From assembly GCA_963695135.1 (NCBI GenBank), contig CAVOGA010000001.1:930001-994000 (forward strand): a stretch of 64,000 bases of DNA, read 5' to 3'. Positions 37,487-46,348 of the stretch are shown here, in pieces. The translations under genes and the position numbers were made by a program. Within the stretch, counting starts at the first letter, position 1. Each line of letters begins with the position of its first letter. This DNA comes from Marinihelvus sp963695135. Its GTDB lineage: Bacteria > Pseudomonadota > Gammaproteobacteria > Xanthomonadales > SZUA-36. The notes under the pieces were generated by a model, which was not told where the DNA came from, did no database searches, and was given only the letters and a program-made list of their open reading frames with translations.

Positions 37487-38860
37487 ATGAACGGGCGTGC
37501 TGCTTGTATGGTTTTTCTCCTCGCAGCGTCTGCCCATGCGGAGTTGCCGGTCGGTTACTATGATGCGGTTGACGACTCTGATCCTGCAACGCTCAGATCT
37601 ACGCTGCATGGGGTCATTGATGATCACCAGCGGTTTCCCTACACGTCCTCTGCCACCGATACCTGGGACATCCTTGAAGAGGCCCAGCGCGATCCGGCCA
37701 ACGCAAACCGCGTCATCACGCTCTACAGGAATGCAAGCTTTATCCGTCGTGGTGGTGGTAACGATGAATACGATCGTGAGCACGTCTGGCCAAAATCATA
37801 CGGCTTTCCTGATAACGACGGGGCCAATCCGAACTATCCGTATACGGACATGCATGCCCTCTGGCTAAGTGACTCCGACTACAACTTCCAGCGTTCCAAC
37901 AAGCCCTTCGAAGATTGTGATTCGGGTTGTGCCGAGTGGCCGACAGACAGCAATCAAGGGCGCGGAGGTCTTGGTGGTGCCTGGCCGGGGGACAGCAACT
38001 GGACGGATGGTGAGTTCACCGATGGTCGCTGGGAAGTCTGGAAGGGCAGACGCGGTGATGTTGCGCGCGCTATCTTTTACATGGATCTTCGCTATGAGGG
38101 CGGAACGCATGGCATCACCGGGGCTGTCGAGCCCGACCTTCGGCTGACCAATGACCGGGACCTGATTGACAGTGGGCGCAGCGCCTCCAATCTCTCCATC
38201 GCCTGGATGGGTTTGCTCGATACGCTGCTTGCCTGGCATGCGGAGGACCCACCGGATGAGGCTGAGCGTCGGCGCCACGAAGTAATCGCCGCTTACCAGG
38301 GCAACCGCAACCCTTTCATCGACCAGCCAACGTGGGCTGACTGCATCTACCTTGCGGAATGCGGGTTCAAGATAAACGCCGGGCTCAACGACGCGTGGTT
38401 CGATCCGGCAACGGCGGGTCAGGGATTTTTTGTGACCGTGTACCCGAAACTGGGCCAGGTGTTTTTGTCACAATTCACCTTCGATACCCAGCGTCCCGCT
38501 CGTGCCCAGGCGGCTACCATCGGGGAACCCGGGCACCGCTGGCTGACGGCGTTCGGGCCTTTCGAGGGTAACCGGGCCCGCCTGACTGCGACGCTGACGC
38601 GCGGCGGCATCTTTGATGATCCGGCGGCTGTGGACACGCTTACGCCTTATGGGACTTACGACATTGAATTTCATGACTGTGCCTCGGCGACACTCGCTTA
38701 TGAATTTCCGACCCAGGGCCTCGCAGGCACGATCAGCCTGCGACGCGTGGTACGAGACAATGAATTGTTTTGTGAATCCTTCAATTCCGGCGACGCAACC
38801 GGCAAGGCGGTTACCACCAGCCGCAGCGGGCCACCGGCCAACGGTGCCTCCGGCGGATAG
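37487..38860 (+). CDS. Secreted endonuclease I-family nuclease with C-terminal accessory domain
   Basis: 457 residues. Signal peptide MNGRAACMVFLLAASAHA, then an Endonuclease_1 domain (PF04231) with the His-Me finger motif DREHVWPKSYGF (His99) and NFQRSNKPF; the fold also has YTDMHALWLSDSDYN. After about residue 300 a second domain begins with GLNDAWFDPATAGQGFFVTV, a module I associate with extracellular proteins of Wenzhouxiangella-like bacteria. It degrades DNA or RNA outside the cell. G+C is clearly lower than its neighbours (about 53% in the sampled line 37561-37620). Its 3' end runs about 163 bases into the opposite-strand sortase. It starts 5 bases after rpe. Confidence 0.88.
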   Translation: MNGRAACMVFLLAASAHAELPVGYYDAVDDSDPATLRSTLHGVIDDHQRFPYTSSATDTWDILEEAQRDPANANRVITLYRNASFIRRGGGNDEYDREHVWPKSYGFPDNDGANPNYPYTDMHALWLSDSDYNFQRSNKPFEDCDSGCAEWPTDSNQGRGGLGGAWPGDSNWTDGEFTDGRWEVWKGRRGDVARAIFYMDLRYEGGTHGITGAVEPDLRLTNDRDLIDSGRSASNLSIAWMGLLDTLLAWHAEDPPDEAERRRHEVIAAYQGNRNPFIDQPTWADCIYLAECGFKINAGLNDAWFDPATAGQGFFVTVYPKLGQVFLSQFTFDTQRPARAQAATIGEPGHRWLTAFGPFEGNRARLTATLTRGGIFDDPAAVDTLTPYGTYDIEFHDCASATLAYEFPTQGLAGTISLRRVVRDNELFCESFNSGDATGKAVTTSRSGPPANGASGG

Positions 38861-39345
38861 CAGGTGACCAGGGTCAGGCGCTCGCGGCCGGTCAGCAGCA
38901 CCAGTTCCTGGTGGCGGCTGTCGACGATGTCCAGCCAGGCCACCTGGTAGGTCCGGGCTCCCCGGCCATCATCCAGTAGCAGCAGGTCACCCGGCTGCAG
39001 CTCATTAAGGCCCGCAAAATGCGTGTCACGGTGCGCGCTGATCACCACGTCGCCCCCGTCGACCGGGGTCATGGCTGCCGGCCCCCAGGCGAGGTTGCGC
39101 CCGGAGGCGCCGGCCAGCACCAGGTGGCGCGCGCCGAGGCGGGGAATGTCCAGCACGGCCACCGGCAATGTGTCCGCCCAGGGCCAGGGCCGGGCATCGG
39201 TCTGCCCGGCCAGCCGCGCCGCCCAGGCCTTTTCCAGTAATGACTGCCCCAGCGCCGCCTTGATGGGAATCCAGGCGGCGTTGATGCTGAATAAAAGGGC
39301 GGCAGCGATGATCACTGCCGCCAAGGGCCGGTGGCGGATTTTCAT
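38698..39345 (-). CDS. Class GN sortase
   Basis: 215 residues. N-terminal membrane helix (about 7-30) and a sortase domain with catalytic His105 (VISAHRDTHF), Cys162 (LTLVTCYPPEAP) and Arg175 (GPLRLVV). Class GN sortases are the Gram-negative transpeptidases encoded beside a VIT/VWA target protein and a dedicated two-component pair, exactly as here. It overlaps the target-protein stop by 4 bases. The last 35-40 residues (after RLVVTALPVA) run antisense through the nuclease 3' end and are probably not part of the fold. Confidence 0.92.
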   Translation of the reverse strand: MKIRHRPLAAVIIAAALLFSINAAWIPIKAALGQSLLEKAWAARLAGQTDARPWPWADTLPVAVLDIPRLGARHLVLAGASGRNLAWGPAAMTPVDGGDVVISAHRDTHFAGLNELQPGDLLLLDDGRGARTYQVAWLDIVDSRHQELVLLTGRERLTLVTCYPPEAPLAGGPLRLVVTALPVASPELKDSQNNSLSRTTRRRLIVPARPWVGNS

Positions 39346-41471
39346 GGGCGGGGGGCAGCGAGTACGCCCCGGCCCGGGATCACCGGCAAGCGAAAGTAGG
39401 GCTTCAGAAACAGTCCGCCAGACAGCGAGAGCACCAGCAGGGACAGGAGCAGCTGCGCTTTCCAGCCGGTCGCCGTGGCGGGAAAACCCGTGCTGTTGGC
39501 GCTGCCGGCGGGCAGCAGGCTGGGCAGAGAGGCACGGGCCAGGGCTTCGCCGGCGGGGCGGGCAGGCGTCTGGTCTACCGCGACCATGCTCGTGTAGGGC
39601 GTCAGCAGCTGGTGGTGCAGGGCGAGACGGGTCACCTCTGCGCGCATCTCGTCCGGATCGGCGCCAAACACCAGGCTGTCCTGCAGTGATTCGATCTTAC
39701 GCCGGGCCCAGAGCGTGGCCAGGGTTGGCTGCCCGGGCGCGGTTTCCGGCCAGGCGTCATGCTGCCAGGCCTGGCCGTTCAGCTCGCCGCAGAGGCTGAC
39801 CATCCCCGGCTCCTGCGGCAGCCGGGCAACCACCCACACCGGTTGGCCGGCGTACAGATCCGGCAGGATCTCCGGGTAGTACTCGGCGTCCAGGCCCCAG
39901 TCGATGCACAGGTCGGATACCGCCGGCAGGCGCAGGTGCGCCCACAAGGCTGTCATGGTGGGCCCCACGTCCGCCTGCCGGCCGATGTGCGTGTGATGGC
40001 CGCGGCCGATTTCCGCCGCCTTGCGCATGAACCAGCCATTGGGCGCTGAACCGATGGCGACCGTGAACAGCCGGCTGTCGCCCAGCAGGTCGCCGATCTC
40101 GCCGAGCAGTTCCCGCTCGTTGCCCACGCTGCCGTCGGTAACAAAGACCACCTGGCGCAGCAGGTCGGCCGGCGCCGGTCCGCGCAGGGCCTCGCGCAGG
40201 GCCGGCGCCATATCGGTGCCGCCATCTGCTTCCAGCCCGGCTATCCAGCGTTGCGCCGTGCCGAGATTGGCGACGGTGGCGGGCAGGGGCTGCCGGAACA
40301 GGGGTTCGGTAACGCTGTTGAACTGGATGATGTTGAAGCGGTCGCCGGCCGCGAGCGCCTCCAGGCCGGCCAGCAGCGCGGCCCGGGCCTGTTCGAGGGA
40401 TGCGCCCTGCATGGAGCCGGACGTATCGATCACGAAGATCACCTCCCGCGCCTGCGGTTGCAGGGCGCTGTCGCGTGGCGGGATCAGCATGAGCTGGGCA
40501 AACACGTCCCGGCCGTCGGACCAGGTGGACAGGGTGGACCGGGGCAGGGCGCCGAATTCGGGTGTCCATTGCAGCTCAAAGTCCCGGTCGGTTTTTTCAT
40601 CCGGGTTCAGCAGCGTGACCTGGTAGCCCTGCTCAAGGGCCTGGATGTCCACGTCGTGATAGAGACTTTCCACGCTGCTCACCGGGAAGCCGGCGGCCAG
40701 GTCCACCTGCAGGCTGAAGCCGTGCGAGGCCAGTGAGCTGATCGAGGCGAGTTGCGGCCGCGGCGCGGGCAGGCCGCTGGCCGGCTGCGCCTCGCTGCCA
40801 TCGCGCGGGGTGAACGTGTTGGGCAGTCGCAGGCGAAAGGTCCCGTCGCGGTAGTCGACATTGACCAGGAAGCTGATCATGACGTGGATGCGCTCCCCGG
40901 GGCCGATGTTGGCCAGGCTGGTCTGAAACTGGTTGGCCCGTTCCTGACGCACCAGGCTGCTCACCTTGCCGGCGGCTTTGGCCTGCTGATAGATCTGTTG
41001 CGCGGTTTCCCGCTCGCGTATCTCGCCCTCGAGAATGCGGCCGCCGACGTCGATAAACAGCCGGTCGACCGCTGCGCCGTCCGGCAGGGGAAAGCGATAG
41101 GTGCCCTCGACCCAGTCATTGCTGTTGTTGGCAAAGCTCTGCGCCACGTGAACCCGGGCCAGCAGGCCGGTGACTTCCACGTGGACCGCGGTATCCAGCG
41201 CCACGTCGAACCAGGCCTGGTCACCGCCTTGCAGGCTCAGCCCCCAGGGCGGCAGGGGGTCCGGGGGCGTTGCCTGGGCCTGGCTGGTGCCGGCGCGCAG
41301 CAGGAACAGCGCGGCAAGTACGCCGGCCAGGCCCAGCAGTACCCGGTCCTGCCAGCGCAGGCCGCGTTGCCGCGTGGACCGGCGCCGGCGCCGGCGCAGC
41401 TCCGGGTGATACAGCCGGCTATCCGACTCCAGTTGTTGCAGGATGGTCAGGGGCTTGCGCTCAGATTGCAT
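39342..41471 (-). CDS. Sortase target protein with VIT and VWA domains
   Basis: 709 residues from ATG 41471. A Lys/Arg-rich cytoplasmic start and a membrane/signal segment (about 43-65), a VIT domain (about 80-205, with FANNSNDWVEGTYRFPLP), and a VWA domain whose MIDAS motif is DTSGS (349-353). The C-terminus has the sorting signal FPATATG (663-669), a membrane helix (LLLSLLVLSLSGGLFL) and a basic/Pro tail. This is the marine proteobacterial sortase-target family, resembling inter-alpha-trypsin inhibitor heavy chains. The sortase would cleave at the PATAT site and fix it at the cell surface. Overlaps the sortase by 4 bases. Confidence 0.93.
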   Translation of the reverse strand: MQSERKPLTILQQLESDSRLYHPELRRRRRRSTRQRGLRWQDRVLLGLAGVLAALFLLRAGTSQAQATPPDPLPPWGLSLQGGDQAWFDVALDTAVHVEVTGLLARVHVAQSFANNSNDWVEGTYRFPLPDGAAVDRLFIDVGGRILEGEIRERETAQQIYQQAKAAGKVSSLVRQERANQFQTSLANIGPGERIHVMISFLVNVDYRDGTFRLRLPNTFTPRDGSEAQPASGLPAPRPQLASISSLASHGFSLQVDLAAGFPVSSVESLYHDVDIQALEQGYQVTLLNPDEKTDRDFELQWTPEFGALPRSTLSTWSDGRDVFAQLMLIPPRDSALQPQAREVIFVIDTSGSMQGASLEQARAALLAGLEALAAGDRFNIIQFNSVTEPLFRQPLPATVANLGTAQRWIAGLEADGGTDMAPALREALRGPAPADLLRQVVFVTDGSVGNERELLGEIGDLLGDSRLFTVAIGSAPNGWFMRKAAEIGRGHHTHIGRQADVGPTMTALWAHLRLPAVSDLCIDWGLDAEYYPEILPDLYAGQPVWVVARLPQEPGMVSLCGELNGQAWQHDAWPETAPGQPTLATLWARRKIESLQDSLVFGADPDEMRAEVTRLALHHQLLTPYTSMVAVDQTPARPAGEALARASLPSLLPAGSANSTGFPATATGWKAQLLLSLLVLSLSGGLFLKPYFRLPVIPGRGVLAAPRP

Positions 41472-41675
41472 GGGTTTGGCTCCGTCTTGCTGTAGTTTGG
41501 TGATGGGGTGGCGATGCGGTGATGTTGCGCGCCGGTCATGGAGCACAGCGGAGCCTTTGTAACCATCCGGCGGCGGAATTCGGGCAAAGCTCGGGCAGCG
41601 TTGCCGGAAGCGCGCCTGCAGGCTGCGTGGGCGCCGGGGTAGCCGTATGATTGCCGCCAACACAGGAGCGTTGCC
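41472..41675. other. Divergent intergenic region between sortase target gene and its response regulator
   Basis: 204 bases separating the two halves of the sortase system. I see no gene in it. It contains SD CAGGAG at 41662-41667 for the regulator. Its place makes it the likely binding region for that regulator, but I could not pick out a direct-repeat operator by eye. Confidence 0.4.
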
Positions 41676-42365
41676 GTGCAGAGACAAATTGCCATCGTTG
41701 AGGATGAAGTCGCGATCCGCCAGAACTACACCGAGGCCCTGCGCCGCTATAACTACCGGGTGCAGGGTTATGGCGATCGCCCAGCCGCCCTGGAGGCCTT
41801 CCGCCGGCGTTTGCCGGACCTGGTGATCATCGACGTCGGGCTGGGCGAGGACGTGGAAGGCGGCTTCGAGCTGTGCCGCGAGCTGCGCAGCCTGTCCCGC
41901 AGCCTGCCGATCATTTTCCTGACCGCCCGCGATTCGGACCTGGACGTGATCTCCGGCCTGCGCCTGGGCGCGGATGACTACCTGACCAAGGACATTTCCC
42001 TGCCGCACCTGGTCACCCGCGTGGCGGCCCTGTTCCGCCGTGTCGAGGCGCTTTCCGGTGACCGGGGCGAGGAACGCCTGCTGGAGCGCGGCGACCTGTC
42101 CCTGTCGGCCGACCGCATGGAGGTCAGCTGGAAAGGCGTGCCGGTGCCGCTGACCGTGACCGAGTTCTGGATCATTCACTCCCTGGCCCGGCATCCCGGG
42201 CATGTGCGCACGCGGCAACAGCTCATGGATGACGCCAACGTGCTGGTGGATGACCAGACCATCACCAGCCACGTTAAACGCATCCGGCGCAAGTTCGAGG
42301 CGCTGGACGGCGAATTTGACCAGCTGCACACCGTGTACGGCGCCGGCTACCGCTGGTCCCGCTAG
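41676..42365 (+). CDS. Dedicated sortase-system response regulator (OmpR-like)
   Basis: 229 residues from GTG 41676, eight bases after CAGGAG. Receiver domain with acidic pocket VEDE, phosphoacceptor Asp53 (LVIIDVGLGEDV) and Lys in DDYLTKDISLP, where the usual P after K is replaced by D. The C-terminal winged helix (about 135-229) has TVTEFWIIHSLARHPGHV and HVKRIRRKFEA. It belongs to the regulator family found with class GN sortases and is divergent from the target gene, which it presumably controls. Confidence 0.92.
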   Translation: MQRQIAIVEDEVAIRQNYTEALRRYNYRVQGYGDRPAALEAFRRRLPDLVIIDVGLGEDVEGGFELCRELRSLSRSLPIIFLTARDSDLDVISGLRLGADDYLTKDISLPHLVTRVAALFRRVEALSGDRGEERLLERGDLSLSADRMEVSWKGVPVPLTVTEFWIIHSLARHPGHVRTRQQLMDDANVLVDDQTITSHVKRIRRKFEALDGEFDQLHTVYGAGYRWSR

Positions 42366-42428
42366 CCCCGGCGGGCACGCGCCGCGGGCGGTTCGCGGGC
42401 GACGCCCCGCTTCCGTTAAGCTCACGCC

Positions 42429-44460
42429 ATGAAGTTGCGCGCGCAAATGCTGACCCTGTCCCTGGCAACCCTGCTGGTGCCGGCCTTTGGCTGGCTGTTG
42501 CTGCAGGAGCTGGAGCAGTTTCTGCGCCAGGGGCAGCAGCAGGCGCTGAGTGACTCCGCGCGCACGGTCGCGCGCTCGTTCCCGGGGCAGTTCGAGACCC
42601 TGCTGTTCGGTCGCGAGCAGGTCTTGCCGCTGCGCACTCCTGGAGGGGCGCCCGGCGCTGGATGGCTACAGCGACGACTGGCCGGAAGCCGGACAGGCGC
42701 TGCGGTTTACCGGCGCCGGTGGTGAACCGGTGCTGGAGGTGCTGGGCGGCCGTTGGCAGGATCAGGATTTCCTGTTGCTGCGCGTGCAGGACGCCACCGC
42801 GCGGCGCGAACAGCCGCCGCTGGCGGATGAATCACTGGCCGACGCCGGCGCGGTCAGCCCGGCGGACGCCGTTGTGCTCTACCTGCGCAACGACCGGGGA
42901 CTGATCCGCTTCCGCATCCAGACGGCGGCGCCGGGGCCGTTGCTGGTGACCAGCCAGACCGATGGGGGCGGACAGATTGCCGGTCACTGGAACGACCGGG
43001 ACGGCGGTTACCAGCTGGAACTGGCGCTGCCGCGCAGCAGCCGCGCGATGAGCCTCAGCCTGGGCGTGGAAGACGCCTACCCGGACCGCTCCGGCGTGAT
43101 CAGGACGCGCGAGGCGGGCATGCTGCAGTGATGGCCGCCCGGCCGCCTGGCTGACCCTGTCCGAGGGCAATGCCGCGCTGGATGAGTGGCTGACGGCCGT
43201 GACGCCCGCCGGCGCCCGCGCCTGGGTGGTCGACCGGCGCGGCTGGGTTGTCGCCGACACGGGGCCGCGCGGCCCGGCTGCCGCGCGGGACCCGAGCTGG
43301 CTGGAACGCTTTATTTACCGGACCGTGGTGGGCGGCGAGCTGTCCGTGCTGAACGAGCGGCCGCGCGCACATGGTTGCCCTGGACGAACCCGTGGTGCAC
43401 GAGGCGCTGGCAGGTCGGTCGGCCAGCCAGTGGGGCGGTGACCCGGAAACCGCGGAGATCCGCAATACGGTGGCCGAGCCGGTCGGCGCCGACCGGGTGC
43501 TCGCCGCGCTGGTGCTGGAGGCCAACACGGACGGGGCGCTGCTGTTCACCAACCGGGCGCTGGGCCGCCTGCTGCTGGCCAGCCTGCTGCTGACCCTGGC
43601 GCTGGTTGCCGGCCTGTGGTTCCTGGCCACGCGTCTGTCGCGCCGGGTGCAGTCGCTCAGCGGCGCGGTCAGCGAGGCCATGAGCGATGCGGCCCACCCG
43701 CGCGACCTGCCGATGACCGGTGACCGGGATGAACTGGGCGAACTGGCGCGCAACAACGCCCGCCTGCTGCGCGCGGTGGCGGACTACACGCGCTATCTGC
43801 GCACGCTGGCCGGGCGCCTGTCCCATGAACTGAAAACGCCGCTGGCCATTACCCGCTCGTCGCTGGACAACCTGGGTGCAGAGGCGCTCGGCGCGGATGC
43901 GATCGCGCTACCTGGACCGGGCCCGCGAGGGCGTGGACCGCCAGACCGCCATCGTGCGGGCCATGTCCGAGGCGAGCCGCCTGGAGGCGGCCGTGGCGTC
44001 GGCGGACTGGGAAACGGTTGACCTGGCGGCGCTGGTGGCCGCCTGTGTGGAAGGCTACCGCACCGTTTACCCGGGCCGCACGCTGACCGTCGACTTGCCC
44101 GAGGAGCCGGTGCGCTGCCACTGTGCGCCGGATCTGCTGGCGCAGGCCCTGGACAAGCTGGTGGACAACGCGGTCAGCCTGACCGGCGCCGGAGGAGCGC
44201 ATCACTATCAGCCTGGCGGCCAGGGGCAACTGGCGGCACCTGCGGGTCAGCAATACGGGCACGCGGTTGCCGGACACGCTCCGGACCAGCTGTTCGATTC
44301 GCTGGTTTCGGTTCGCGAGCCGGGCGCGGGCGGGCTGCACCTGGGTCTCGGGCTGCACATCGTGCGGCTGGTCGCCGAGGCGCACGGCGGCAGCGTCGCG
44401 GCGGAAAACCTGCCGGACGACGGAGGCGTGGTGTTCGTCCTGCACCTGCCTGCTTCCTGA
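42429..44460 (+). CDS. Dedicated sortase-system sensor histidine kinase, about six frameshifts
   Basis: Assembled from six or seven frame segments: a membrane start (MKLRAQMLTLSLATLLVPAF), a periplasmic sensor (LEGRPALDGYSDDWPEAG ... VEDAYPDRSG), a second helix (ALGRLLLASLLLTLALVAGLW), HAMP-like and HisKA with the phosphoacceptor LSHELKTPLAITRSSLDNL, and HATPase with DKLVDNAV, VSNTGTRLP and GLGLHIVRLVAEAHGG. Shifts lie near 42645, 43128, 43372, 43908, 44188 and 44282; all but the last are repaired by removing one base, the last by adding one. About 675 residues when corrected. It pairs with the regulator 63 bases upstream. The density of shifts is the highest in the window. Confidence 0.85.
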
Positions 44461-44514
44461 AGGACTGCGACTCGGAGCGCCGCATCCGTTAGAATCACGC
44501 CTTTACCCGTCGCG

Positions 44515-46000
44515 ATGACCGGTGCCTTGAACAAGCAGCAATTCGACAATCTCAATGACGGCCGCTACAACCGGCTGCCGGTCTGGCGCACCGTGCTGGC
44601 GGACCTGGACACGCCCCTGTCCGTGTTCCTCAAGCTGGCCGACGGCCCGGACTCCTTCCTGTTCGAGTCCGTGGAGGGCGGTGAGACCTGGGGTCGCTAT
44701 TCCATTATCGGCCTGCCCTGCCGCGAGCGTTTCACCATCAACGGCCACACGCTGGCGCGCTTTGAGCTCGGGCGCCAGGTGTCCGAGGAAACGCTGGACG
44801 ATCCGCTGGCGGCGATCGATGAGCTGCGCGAGCGCGTATCGCGTGCCGGACCTGGAGGAACTGCCCGTGTTCAGCGGCGGCCTGGTGGGCTACTTCGGTT
44901 ACGAGACCGTGGAGCTGCTGGAGCCGCGCCTGGCCGGCAATGACAAGCTGGACGAGATCGGCACCGATGACATCGTCCTGCTGCTGGCCGAGGAAGTGGC
45001 GGTGTTTGACAGCCTGCAGGGTCGCCTGTGGCTGATCGTCAACGCCGACCCGGCGCAGGACGGCGCCTGGGAGGCCGCGCAGCGGCGCCTGGACCAGCTG
45101 GAGCACCGCCTGCGCTCCGGCAGTACGGGCTATGGCCTGGCCGTCAGCGGCGAGGCGGTGGCCGAGTCGGACTTCCGCTACGGCTTTGAAAAGCCGGATT
45201 TCATCGCCGCGGTGGCGCGCAGCAAGGAGTACATCCTGGCCGGGGACATTTTCCAGGTGGTGCTCAGCCAGCGCATGAGCGTGCCGTTCCATGCCCGCCC
45301 GATCGACGTGTACCGGGCGCTGCGGGTGCTGAATCCCTCGCCCTACATGTATTTCATCGACCTGGGCGATACGCAGATCGTGGGCTCCTCACCGGAGGTG
45401 CTGGTGCGCGTGCAGGACCGGCGCATGACCGTGCGGCCGATTGCCGGCACGCGCCCCCGCGGGGCAACCGCCGAGGCGGACCGGGCGCTGGCCGAGGAGC
45501 TGCTGAATGATCCGAAAGAGTGCGCCGAGCACCTGATGCTGGTTGACCTGGGCCGTAACGACGTCGGGCGGGTCGCCAGGACCGGCAGCGTCACGCTCAC
45601 CGACAGCATGGTGATCGAGCGCTACAGCCACGTGATGCACATCGTGTCCCAGGTCGAGGGCGACCTGGCCGAGGGCGCCGGCGCCATGGACGCCATCCGC
45701 GCCGCGTTTCCCGCCGGCACCCTGTCCGGCGCGCCGAAAATCCGCGCCATGGAGATCATCAGCGAGCTCGAGCCGGTAAAACGGAATATCTACGCCGGCG
45801 CGGTCGGCTACCTGAGCTGGCATGACGACGCGGACCTGGCCATTGCCATTCGCACCGCCGTGATCCGCGATGGCCAGCTGCATGTGCAGGCGGGCGCTGG
45901 TATCGTGGCGGATTCGGATCCGGAACTGGAATGGGAAGAGTGCATGAACAAGGGTCGCGCGCTGCTGACGGCCGTAGACCAGGCCTCGCGGGGCTTGTGA
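44515..46000 (+). CDS. trpE: TrpE, anthranilate synthase component I, one frameshift near 44850
   Basis: About 494 residues after correction. The N-terminal Trp-binding region includes LADGPDSFLFESVEGGETWGRYS (LLES-type feedback motif). The frame shifts near 44850; removing one base joins DELRER to YRVPDLEELPVFSGGLVGYFGYE. Catalytic chorismate-binding segments PIAGTRPRG, ELLNDPKECAEHLMLVDLGRND and GTLSGAPKIRAMEII are intact. It converts chorismate and ammonia to anthranilate with TrpG. ATG 44515 is used; TTG 44527 gives the common LNKQQF start. No leader peptide with tandem Trp codons was seen upstream. Confidence 0.95.
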
Positions 46001-46004
46001 GCTG

Positions 46005-46271
46005 ATGGCCGGCGGCTTTGCCAAAGATGGCGCAGTCCAGGACCAGATCGATGCGACGGTCGAGGACGCCATCAACCGTGCCCGTTCCAGGCTGCGCAAG
46101 GGCGAAAGCCGCAAGGACTGCATCGAGTGCGGCGAGCCCATCCCGGAGCCGCGGCGCCAGGCTGTGCCGGGCGTGACCCTGTGTATTACCTGCCAGGCGG
46201 AGCAGGACAAGCAAGACGCGGAATTCAGCGGCTACAACCGCCGTGGCAGCAAGGACAGCCAGCTGCGCTGA
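46005..46271 (+). CDS. DksA/TraR-family C4 zinc-finger protein (YbiI-like)
   Basis: 88 residues. A four-Cys zinc finger: CIECGEPIPEPRR...GVTLCITCQAEQD, typical of the YbiI subgroup. It keeps the GFAKDGAVQDQIDATVEDAI opening of that subgroup but lacks the long coiled coil of DksA, so direct RNA polymerase secondary-channel action is doubtful. It begins 4 bases after trpE and is probably co-transcribed. Confidence 0.92.
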   Translation: MAGGFAKDGAVQDQIDATVEDAINRARSRLRKGESRKDCIECGEPIPEPRRQAVPGVTLCITCQAEQDKQDAEFSGYNRRGSKDSQLR

Positions 46272-46348
46272 GGCTACACTCGTCTTGAATTGACCCGGGT
46301 TCGACGGCGGGCAGGCATAATGAGACCTTCTTTCAAACACCCGCTCAC

